Positions 1-5,360 of a stretch of DNA of 5,378 nt are shown one piece after another. Below the pieces are notes generated by a model. The model saw only the letters and a list, made by a program, of their open reading frames with translations, was not told where the DNA came from and did no database searches. The first letter of the stretch is position 1, and the number at the start of each line of letters is the position of its first letter. The stretch is from NCBI GenBank assembly GCA_002422795.1, contig DITJ01000076.1, positions 1-5,378 of the forward strand, in the 5' to 3' direction. Both the position numbers and the translations under genes were made by a program. This stretch comes from Alphaproteobacteria bacterium UBA6187 (GTDB lineage: Bacteria > Pseudomonadota > Alphaproteobacteria > Rickettsiales > UBA6187).

Positions 1-1
1 A

Positions 2-174
2 CCTAGGTTCTGTTGAGATTTTTAGTTCTGTCATCCCGGAAGCCGGTTTTCTCCAAAAATCTTCTTTAGATTTTTGGCAAGAAAAGCGAGTTATCCGGGA
101 TCCATATCCCAGAGTCCTTTATAATTACAAATGGTTCCGGGATGACAACTGCACAAATCTCAACAGAAACTAGG
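2..174. mobile_element. MITE-like palindromic element with CTAG flanks
   Basis: The outer 20 bases (2-21) match the reverse complement of 155-174 at 19 positions. In the same register, 29-41 (TGTCATCCCGGAA) pairs perfectly with 135-147, so most of the block is one interrupted palindrome. Inside it, CCAAAAATCT (53-62) pairs with 68-77 around a 5-base loop, and GGGAT (97-101) pairs with 106-110. The palindrome can be read as CTAG (3-6), then a terminal repeat GTTCTGTTGAGATTT (7-21), its inverse TTTCTGTTGAGATTT at 169-155, then CTAG again (170-173). A 4-base YTAR target duplication is typical of IS5-type transposition, so 7-169 may be a 163-base non-autonomous derivative. A TA duplication with slightly longer ends is an alternative. 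There is no transposase and no plausible ORF. The inner GTCATCCCGG / CCGGGATGAC pair resembles dispersed palindromes seen in alphaproteobacterial endosymbionts (recalled, not searched). Confidence 0.72.
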
Positions 175-395
175 GGAGTTTTACTTTAAAATTCCTTACT
201 ATTCGTTATGTGGCACGTTTCCCCGCGCAGGAGCACTTTGGGTGTAAGATGGCTAATTAAGTAAAATTACTATACTCATTCTTAAATTTATGCCAGATTT
301 TGTAACTATTCGGTATTCATGCAACAAAGCTGATGTGACAACGAAATCACCAAAAAAGGCCGATATGAAGAGGTCTTAACTTGTAATACTATAGC
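175..395. other. Intergenic stretch without a recognised gene
   Basis: This lies between the palindromic element and the end of prfA. All six frames are broken by stops and nothing gives a recognisable protein. A GC-richer block at about 215-252 stands out from its AT-rich surroundings. It is flanked by a short inverted repeat, TTTTACTT (179-186) and AAGTAAAA (259-266), and may be a fragment of a larger repeat. The stretch GCAACAAAGC near 321-330 resembles an insertion-sequence terminus when read on the minus strand, but it has no partner. Downstream of prfA on the minus strand there is a run of six T (about 353-358 on the plus strand, as A) but only a poor stem before it, so I do not call a terminator. 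Confidence 0.5.
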
Positions 396-1460
396 CTACT
401 CACCTTCCGACAACTTCTGTGCCTGATCTTCTGCAATCAATGGCTCGATTATATCATCAAGCTCACCACCATTTATTATTTCATCTATCCTGTAAAGGGT
501 AAGGTTAATGCGGTGATCGGAAACGCGACCTTGCGGAAAATTATAGGTTCGGATGCGTTCAGACCTATCCCCCGTGCCAACCTGCCCTTTCCTTGCTGCT
601 GAACGCTCGGCATCAATTTTAGCGCGGCGGGTTTCATAAATTCTTGAGCGGAGTACTTTCATTGCTTTTGCGCGGTTTTTATGCTGGGATTTTTCATCCT
701 GCATTGAAACTACTGTTCCGGTTGGAATGTGGGTAATACGCACCGCACTATCGGTTGTGTTAACCGATTGCCCGCCTGGGCCACTGGAGCGGAACACATC
801 AATACGCAAATCTTTTTCATCAATATGCACGTCCACTTCTTCCGCTTCAGGAAGAACCGCAACCGTTGCCGCAGATGTATGCACGCGCCCGCTAGATTCC
901 GTTGCAGGCACGCGCTGCACCCTGTGAACGCCTGATTCAAACTTCAACCTGGCAAACACATTGCGCCCGGTGATAGTTGCAGATGCTTCCTTATAGCCGC
1001 CAATTCCGGTATCTGATATATCCAGAACTTCAAATTTCCAGCCTTTGCTTTCCGAATAACGCTGATACATACGGAATAATGTTGCTGCAAATAATGCAGC
1101 CTCTTCTCCGCCAGTTCCTGCGCGCACTTCTAAAATCGCATTCTTTTCATCCGCTTCATCTTTTGGAAGGAGTGCTATTTTGATAGCATATTCAAGCTCA
1201 GGGATTTTCTTTTCTGTGGCAATGATTTCTTCTGCCGCAGTGTCTTTCATTTCCGGGTCTTCAAGCATTTCCCTTAAGGATTCCAGATCAGCCCGCGCAT
1301 TTAAATATTCGCGTACTGTGCCAATTACAAGGCTCCGGTCTGAATATTCCTTGGACATACGCGCAAAATCCTGCCCGGATAAAGAGCCAGGATCAGAAAC
1401 TTTACGTTCCAATTCTTCATATTGCTTTATTATATTATGTAGTCGTTCGTCAAAACTCAT
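396..1460 (-). CDS. prfA: Peptide chain release factor 1 (RF1)
   Basis: RF1 reads UAA and UAG in the ribosomal A site and triggers hydrolysis of the finished peptidyl-tRNA. At 354 residues it has the usual family length. The N-terminal helical domain covers about residues 1-100. The codon-recognition tripeptide is P185-A186-T187 within RVPATESSGRVHTSA; PxT marks RF1, whereas RF2 carries SPF. The catalytic GGQ is G229-G230-Q231 within SSGPGGQSVNTTDSAVRITH; its glutamine is the residue methylated by PrmC. The basic C-terminal segment with NFPQGRVSDHRI (about 307-318) is also standard. The ATG at 1460 gives the conserved N-terminus, but no strong Shine-Dalgarno lies upstream, only TAAGG about 10 bases away. 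The stop is TAG, one of its own target codons. It lies 24 bases downstream of an antitoxin remnant and in the same direction as hisS. prmC is not the next gene, because the downstream sequence is repeat and mobile-element debris. Confidence 0.98.
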   Translation of the reverse strand: MSFDERLHNIIKQYEELERKVSDPGSLSGQDFARMSKEYSDRSLVIGTVREYLNARADLESLREMLEDPEMKDTAAEEIIATEKKIPELEYAIKIALLPKDEADEKNAILEVRAGTGGEEAALFAATLFRMYQRYSESKGWKFEVLDISDTGIGGYKEASATITGRNVFARLKFESGVHRVQRVPATESSGRVHTSAATVAVLPEAEEVDVHIDEKDLRIDVFRSSGPGGQSVNTTDSAVRITHIPTGTVVSMQDEKSQHKNRAKAMKVLRSRIYETRRAKIDAERSAARKGQVGTGDRSERIRTYNFPQGRVSDHRINLTLYRIDEIINGGELDDIIEPLIAEDQAQKLSEGE

Positions 1461-1484
1461 GGGAGGAACCTTAAGGGAATAAAA

Positions 1485-1674
1485 TTACAATTTCTGGTTC
1501 AAGTGCTTTACACTTTCAATATCCACCAATTTTCCTTCGGCAAAATTATGTAGGATATCTTCTATAAGGGCTTGATACGATAATCCTTCTTTTATTGCAA
1601 TGGTTTTTAACTTATCTATAGCATATATAGGTACATCAATAGTGATAAGGACCCTTTTCTTGATTACTTGTCAT
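1485..1674 (-). pseudogene. Frameshifted ribbon-helix-helix (CopG/BrnA-like) antitoxin remnant
   Basis: On the minus strand an ATG at 1674-1672 follows a good Shine-Dalgarno, AAAGGA (1687-1682), 7 bases away. Its own frame stops after about 12 codons (MTSNQEKGPYHY). The next frame is open from about 1670 to the TAA at 1487-1485, with 60 codons before the stop. It reads KKRVLITIDVPIYAIDKL, then KTIAIKEGLSYQALIEDIL, then HNFAEGKLVDIESVKHLNQKL. This is the short beta-strand plus two-helix layout of CopG/BrnA-type antitoxins; the LSYQALIEDILH segment is very like the usual YQTLI...ILH helix. The two frames are related by one extra base, anywhere from the A after the ATG (1671) to the AAAAGGG run (1658-1652). 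Without that base the product would be about 62 residues. No ATG, GTG or TTG starts the long frame. No toxin partner lies beside it. A sequencing error in the homopolymer run, or a rare ATC/ATT start, is possible. Confidence 0.72.
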
Positions 1675-1689
1675 TATTGATTCCTTTAA

Positions 1690-2970
1690 TTATTTTTTAG
1701 CTAGTGGTTTTATTGGAGAGACATCTCTATAGATAGAAAGCCTATCTAACAAGCTCCCAATTTCTATATTTACTTCTTCTCCACCATCAAAATCTTTCAG
1801 TTTTACAACTCCCTTTGCCAATTCATCATCACCAAAAATTATTGCAGCAATGGCATTTGCGTTATCAGCTTTTTTAAAGCGTTTTTTGATATTGCCATTA
1901 TAACCAAGCTCAATATAAAAACCGCTTTTGCGTAATTCTGCTGCAAGCGGAATGGCCTGTTTTTCAGCTAACTCACCAATCGGGATTATTGCTATTGGGC
2001 GCGCAGCCGGCATGGTTTTATTTACCAAAGCCATAAGACGCTCAATGCCGCCAGCAAAGCCAACTGCCGGGGTTGCAGGCCCGCCCATTGTGCCGATTAA
2101 GCCATCATAACGACCACCTGCAAGCACTGCATTTTGCGCGCCTAGGGCATCCGTGGTAAATTCAAAGGCGGTGTGGCAATAATAATCCAGACCGCGCACC
2201 AGACGCGGGTTTATTTTATATGGTACGGCAAGCGCGTCCAAACCCGCTTTCACTGCATTAAAGAATTCCGTAGCCTCTTCACTATAATATTCAGAAATTA
2301 CAGGTGCATCCTTTACAATTTCTTTATCACCTTCATTCTTGGAATCGAGGATACGCATAGGGTTTGTTTCCAGCCTGCGTAAACTATCTTCTGATAATTT
2401 ATCTTTATAGCCTGATAAAAATTTTACCAATGCCTCACGGTATTTTTCGCGGCTGGCGGAATCGCCCAGTGAATTGATTTCCAGTTTTATTTTATCAGCA
2501 ACACCAAGCGATTGTATTATATGCCAACCCATTGAGATAGCCTCAATATCAGCAAGAGGCTCGGCAGCACCAAGAATTTCAAAATTAACCTGGTGGAACT
2601 GGCGCATACGCCCTTTCTGCGGGCGTTCATAACGGAATAACGGCCCGGTGGTAAAAAATTTCAGCGGCACTTGCTGATGCAGGCCATTGGAAATAAAGCT
2701 CCTGGCGATACCCGCTGTAAATTCAGGGCGAAGGGTAAGGCTCTCCCCTCCCCTATCATCAAATGTATACATTTCCTTGCCGACAACATCCGATTCCTCA
2801 CCCAAAGTGCGTTTAAACACTTCGGTAAATTCAAATATTGGCGTAGCAATTGGCTGGAAGCCATAAAGCCCGGCAATATCCCTTGCCGTTTTCACCACAT
2901 GGTCAAATGAACGGAATTCTTCTGCTAGTAGGTCGTGGGTGCCGCGTACTGGTTGTAGTTTATTGTTCAT
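1690..2970 (-). CDS. hisS: Histidyl-tRNA synthetase
   Basis: This cytosolic class II aminoacyl-tRNA synthetase activates histidine with ATP and loads it onto tRNA-His. At 426 residues it has normal bacterial length. Class II motif 2 spans about residues 110-134 with R113 and E115 in LFRYERPQKGRMRQFHQ. The HisA signatures RGLDYY (259-264) and AGGRYDGL (284-291) bind histidine. Motif 3 is GFAGGIERL (304-312) with arginine R311. A C-terminal anticodon-binding domain covers about 325-412. The motif 2 loop is the canonical bacterial form, not the divergent GPGRFRQF form of Caulobacter and Rhizobiales enzymes. The start at 2970 gives the conserved N-terminal LQPVRGTHDLL; the leader is AT-rich with no Shine-Dalgarno. 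It lies downstream of the exonuclease gene, separated by a 23-base inverted repeat that may insulate it, and upstream of the antitoxin remnant and prfA on the same strand. The stop is TAA. It is intact. Confidence 0.98.
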   Translation of the reverse strand: MNNKLQPVRGTHDLLAEEFRSFDHVVKTARDIAGLYGFQPIATPIFEFTEVFKRTLGEESDVVGKEMYTFDDRGGESLTLRPEFTAGIARSFISNGLHQQVPLKFFTTGPLFRYERPQKGRMRQFHQVNFEILGAAEPLADIEAISMGWHIIQSLGVADKIKLEINSLGDSASREKYREALVKFLSGYKDKLSEDSLRRLETNPMRILDSKNEGDKEIVKDAPVISEYYSEEATEFFNAVKAGLDALAVPYKINPRLVRGLDYYCHTAFEFTTDALGAQNAVLAGGRYDGLIGTMGGPATPAVGFAGGIERLMALVNKTMPAARPIAIIPIGELAEKQAIPLAAELRKSGFYIELGYNGNIKKRFKKADNANAIAAIIFGDDELAKGVVKLKDFDGGEEVNIEIGSLLDRLSIYRDVSPIKPLAKK

Positions 2971-2995
2971 TGTTATTGTATATATTAAAGTTATT

Positions 2996-3083
2996 AGAGT
3001 TCGGAGTTCAGAATTCAGAGTTCAGTAAGTATAGCCATATTAATTCTTTCACATAATAAGCTGAATTCTGAACTCCGAACTCT
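2996..3083. repeat. Perfect 23-base inverted repeat of heptamer units
   Basis: Bases 2996-3018 are the exact reverse complement of 3061-3083, separated by a 42-base AT-rich spacer. The left side is a tandem array of period 7: GAGTTCG (2997-3003), GAGTTCA (3004-3010), GAATTCA (3011-3017), GAGTTCA (3018-3024). The right arm is the inverted copy: TGAATTC, TGAACTC, CGAACTC. It begins right after the exonuclease stop codon and ends 25 bases before the hisS start. A transcript reading through from the exonuclease gene could form a 23-pair hairpin, but a clear T-tract is missing, so it is not a classical terminator. Confidence 0.93.
3028..3033 (-). promoter_or_regulatory. Candidate -10 box for hisS
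   Basis: On the minus strand the sequence reads TATACT, which matches the sigma-70 consensus TATAAT at five of six bases. It lies in the spacer of the inverted repeat, about 58 bases upstream of the hisS ATG. The -35 position at 17 bases is poor (TTATGT). A transcript from here would carry only the left arm of the repeat. The call rests on the -10 alone. Confidence 0.25.
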
Positions 3084-3088
3084 GACAA

Positions 3089-3919
3089 CTAAATTGTAAA
3101 CTTCCCCCCACACGCATCATGCCATGCCTCGAAAAATTCACCTAAATGTGGGCGGTCTTCCTTCTGGCTATCTATCATAGAAAGCACAGCGCCGATAGAG
3201 TCATTATAATTTGCCGTAGTAATTTCTCCGCGGTGCTGCATGTGGCGTAAATAAACCAGATATGTGTTTAGCACATCAGTCTCGCAATAGTCACGTATTT
3301 CCTTTATGCGGCCTTCTTCATACATATCACTCACCTTCGCCCCATCCACCCCGAATTTGCCGGGAAAGCCAAGAACTGCGCAAACTTCGTTGAGTTTTAT
3401 ACGGGCGGATGCACCGAAATCTGATAAGGCCTCCAGCAAATCGCAGTGCCAATCCAGACTGTAACGCGACATATAACTATTCCATTTATCGCCGCTTGCG
3501 TAAAGCCATTTTGCCTGGAGGCCATGCACCATTGCGCGGTAGCGGAGCACCGGAAGGTCGAATGTACGCCCATTAAATGATACCAATCGTGCCTTGCTTT
3601 TTTCCAGATATTTGAAGAACCCTTCCAGCAGTTCTTTTTCTTTAGCATCTTCTTTGCCGCCGGAGCGCAGTTCTTTCAGTACATAATGCTCGCCATTTGC
3701 GTCCCTGTGGATTTCAGCTTCCAGGAAACTTATCGCCACAACTTTATGGAAGGGTTGGCGCGGGAATGAATTTTTTCCATCGGTAATATCCAGGTGATAT
3801 TGCTCAAGTTCCTGCCGTAGTTTTACTTTATCAACCTCCGCGCTGCCGGTAAGGTTCCTTACCGAATCTGTGTCAGGAACGGTTTCAATATCGAATATAA
3901 ATAAGGTTTGGTGTTGCAT
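3089..3919 (-). CDS. PolB-like 3'-5' exonuclease, DEDDy type
   Basis: This is a stand-alone predicted 3'-5' exonuclease related to the proofreading domain of family B DNA polymerases (the family described as DNA_pol_B_exo2 or 'predicted 3'-5' exonuclease related to PolB'). Members are thought to trim single-stranded nucleic acid with two metal ions; the physiological substrate is not established. The catalytic set is visible: Exo I has D10 and E12 in FIFDIETVPD; Exo II has N116 and D121 in SFNGRTFDLPVLRYRA; Exo III has Y211 and D215 in YCETDVLNTY, making it DEDDy. The 276-residue length is normal, and there is no polymerase domain, signal peptide or membrane segment. The ATG at 3919 places Exo I ten residues in, as expected. 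No Shine-Dalgarno is seen; the leader is the left arm of a heptamer inverted repeat shared with the divergent metalloprotease gene. The stop is TAG. Confidence 0.93.
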   Translation of the reverse strand: MQHQTLFIFDIETVPDTDSVRNLTGSAEVDKVKLRQELEQYHLDITDGKNSFPRQPFHKVVAISFLEAEIHRDANGEHYVLKELRSGGKEDAKEKELLEGFFKYLEKSKARLVSFNGRTFDLPVLRYRAMVHGLQAKWLYASGDKWNSYMSRYSLDWHCDLLEALSDFGASARIKLNEVCAVLGFPGKFGVDGAKVSDMYEEGRIKEIRDYCETDVLNTYLVYLRHMQHRGEITTANYNDSIGAVLSMIDSQKEDRPHLGEFFEAWHDACGGKFTI

Positions 3920-3924
3920 AAATT

Positions 3925-4022
3925 CGTTTATAGTTTGTAGTTTATGGTTTGTAGTTATATAATCAGCATTTAAAGCTTACTATCATGAATTACGATAAAC
4001 CACAAACTACAAACTATAAACG
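3925..4022. repeat. 26-base near-perfect inverted repeat of heptamer units between divergent genes
   Basis: Bases 3925-3950 match the reverse complement of 3997-4022 at 25 of 26 positions, with a 46-base AT-rich spacer. The left side is a period-7 array: GTTTATA (3926-3932), GTTTGTA (3933-3939), GTTTATG (3940-3946), GTTTGTA (3947-3953). The right arm is AAACCAC, AAACTAC, AAACTAT, AAACG. The left arm ends 5 bases before the exonuclease ATG and the right arm ends 3 bases before the metalloprotease ATG, so both genes have nearly the same leader. The layout matches the repeat at 2996-3083, though the unit sequence differs. Confidence 0.93.
3935..3963 (+). promoter_or_regulatory. Candidate promoter for the M48 metalloprotease gene
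   Basis: A perfect TATAAT lies at 3958-3963. Seventeen bases upstream is TTGTAG (3935-3940), a weak -35 that matches the first three consensus bases and is part of the heptamer array. Transcription would start near 3970, giving a leader of about 55 bases that contains the right arm of the inverted repeat but not the left. The surrounding TATATAA is nearly symmetrical, so the same box could serve the exonuclease gene on the other strand. Confidence 0.35.
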
Positions 4023-4029
4023 ATCATGA
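3985..4029 (+). CDS. Possible 14-residue leader ORF overlapping the metalloprotease start
   Basis: An ATG at 3985 opens a frame reading MNYDKPQTTNYKRS and ends with TGA at 4027-4029. This stop overlaps the metalloprotease start codon as ATGA (4026-4029), the usual arrangement for translational coupling. Most of it is encoded by the right arm of the inverted repeat, so it could be chance. There is no good Shine-Dalgarno before it, but there is none before the metalloprotease either. Treat as a hypothesis only. Confidence 0.15.
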   Translation: MNYDKPQTTNYKRS

Positions 4030-5360
4030 AATTACTTTTTAGCATTTTACTTACAGTAGTAATCCTGTTTGCAGTGGGCGCAAAGGCGGCTCCTATTATC
4101 CGCGATACGGAACTTGAAACATCTATCCGCACGCTAGCCAATCCCATCTTTAAAGCAGCAGGGCTTAAATCTGAAGATGTGCGTATTTATATAGTAAATA
4201 ATAATGAAATAAATGCCTATGTAACCGGTGGAAAAAACATCTTCATACATACCGGACTGCTATCCCTGGCAAAAGACCCTAACATGCTGGTAGGCGTTAT
4301 AGCCCACGAAACCGGCCATATATATGGCGGGCATCTTTTAAAAGGTGAAGAAGAAGCCAAAAATAGCGTTGTTAAAGCCACATTCGGATATATGCTTGGC
4401 CTGGCAGCCGCTGCCGCTGGCTCACCGCAGGCGGGGGCTGCGATTGCTTCTGGCACACAGCAGGTGGTAACAAGGCAGGTGCTGAAAAACTCGCGTAATA
4501 ATGAAAATGCCGCAGATCATTCCGCCCTTAATTTCCTTGATAAATCTGGAGTTTCCTCAAAAGGGATATTGGATATGATGGAAGTTTTATATGGGAAAGA
4601 AGTTACCATGTATGGCGAAATTAACCCATATACCCAAACCCACCCGCTTAGCCGCGAAAGGATAGACCATGTGCGTGCCCATTATAACGGCTCGCCCATT
4701 GCCGCAAAGCTTCTTAACCCGGATGTTACCGCTATTTACACGCGTGCTATAATTAAACTTGATGCCTTCTTGCAAGCTCCTGATAAAACCCTGAAGAAAT
4801 TCCCTGTTAGCGATACCAGTGTAAATGCACGCTATGCAAGGGCAATTGCGTATTACCGCGTTCCAAAACTTGCGCAAGCCTTAACCGAGATAGATGCGCT
4901 TATAAAAGAATTCCCAAGCGACCCTTATTTTATTGAATTAAAGGCACAAATTTTATTTGAAAACGGCAAGGTTGCTGATTCTGTTGCAGCTTACCAGAGG
5001 GCCAAGGATTTACTGCCCGGTTCTTCATTATTTAAAATCCAACTGGCAACAGCGCAAGTAGCAACTGAAGATGAAGCCCTGCTAAAAAATGCAGTTTCTA
5101 ACCTTGAACAGGCCATACGCGTAGAAAAACTCAATAGTTTTGCATGGCACCAGCTTGGTATTGCATATGGCAGGATGGGTAAGCTTGATATGTCTAACCT
5201 TGCGCTTGCCGAGGAAGCTATGATTATAGGCGATAAAGATGAAGCAAAAAGATTCATTAAAATTGCCAGGCAGTCAGCAACACCAGGCTCACCAACGGAT
5301 TTGCGCCTGAAAGATATGGAAAGTAATATTAATGATGGTAAGAAGAGTAAAAAGGATTAG
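4026..5360 (+). CDS. BepA-like secreted M48 metalloprotease with TPR repeats
   Basis: This is a zinc metalloprotease of the M48 family fused to tetratricopeptide repeats, the architecture of BepA (YfgC). BepA acts in the periplasm to help assemble, or degrade, outer-membrane proteins such as LptD at the BAM complex. Residues 1-21 are a signal peptide with a hydrophobic core (LLFSILLTVVILFAV) and a likely cleavage after AKA. The zinc site is H94-E95-x-x-H98 in VIAHETGHIYGGH, with E160 of ENAAD (160-164) as probable third ligand. H206 in HPLSRERI corresponds to the BepA histidine proposed to act as a switch over the zinc. A hydrophobic Ala/Gly-rich stretch covers about 121-144. TPR-like helix pairs run from about 264 to 415, and the tail is lysine-rich. 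At 444 residues it is slightly shorter than E. coli BepA. The ATG at 4026 fits the signal peptide; no Shine-Dalgarno is visible. The TAG stop abuts a putative insertion-sequence end. The exact substrate is not predictable, so no symbol is given. Confidence 0.93.
   Translation: MKLLFSILLTVVILFAVGAKAAPIIRDTELETSIRTLANPIFKAAGLKSEDVRIYIVNNNEINAYVTGGKNIFIHTGLLSLAKDPNMLVGVIAHETGHIYGGHLLKGEEEAKNSVVKATFGYMLGLAAAAAGSPQAGAAIASGTQQVVTRQVLKNSRNNENAADHSALNFLDKSGVSSKGILDMMEVLYGKEVTMYGEINPYTQTHPLSRERIDHVRAHYNGSPIAAKLLNPDVTAIYTRAIIKLDAFLQAPDKTLKKFPVSDTSVNARYARAIAYYRVPKLAQALTEIDALIKEFPSDPYFIELKAQILFENGKVADSVAAYQRAKDLLPGSSLFKIQLATAQVATEDEALLKNAVSNLEQAIRVEKLNSFAWHQLGIAYGRMGKLDMSNLALAEEAMIIGDKDEAKRFIKIARQSATPGSPTDLRLKDMESNINDGKKSKKD

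Noticed and set aside
209..261. Short frames across the GC-richer block (such as one containing VSPRRSTLGVRWLIK)
   Set aside because: All three frames of the block give peptide-like strings broken by nearby stops, with no start-site signal and no family I can name.
320..340. Second insertion-sequence end (GCTTTGTTGCATGAATACC on the minus strand)
   Set aside because: The match is to a general look of IS termini only. There is no inverted partner and no target duplication.
353..380. Rho-independent terminator after prfA
   Set aside because: Six T residues are present on the minus strand, but the preceding bases form only a weak, mismatched stem.
1180..1482. 100-residue open frame on the plus strand opposite prfA
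   Set aside because: It is the antisense shadow of the conserved RF1 coding sequence, is Ser-rich and has no recognisable domain.
1652..1658. AAAAGGG as a programmed -1 frameshift site rescuing the antitoxin
   Set aside because: The sequence fits a slippery heptamer (A AAG GGT), but a -1 shift enters the wrong frame. The open frame needs +1, so an indel or read error is simpler.
2996..3083. Rho-independent terminator for the exonuclease gene
   Set aside because: The 23-base stem follows the stop, but the 42-base loop is long and no T-tract follows the hairpin. The heptamer structure points to a repeat.
2996..4022. CRISPR array formed by the short repeats
   Set aside because: The repeats are 7-base contiguous units in inverted pairs. 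There are no regular direct repeats separated by unique spacers and no cas genes.
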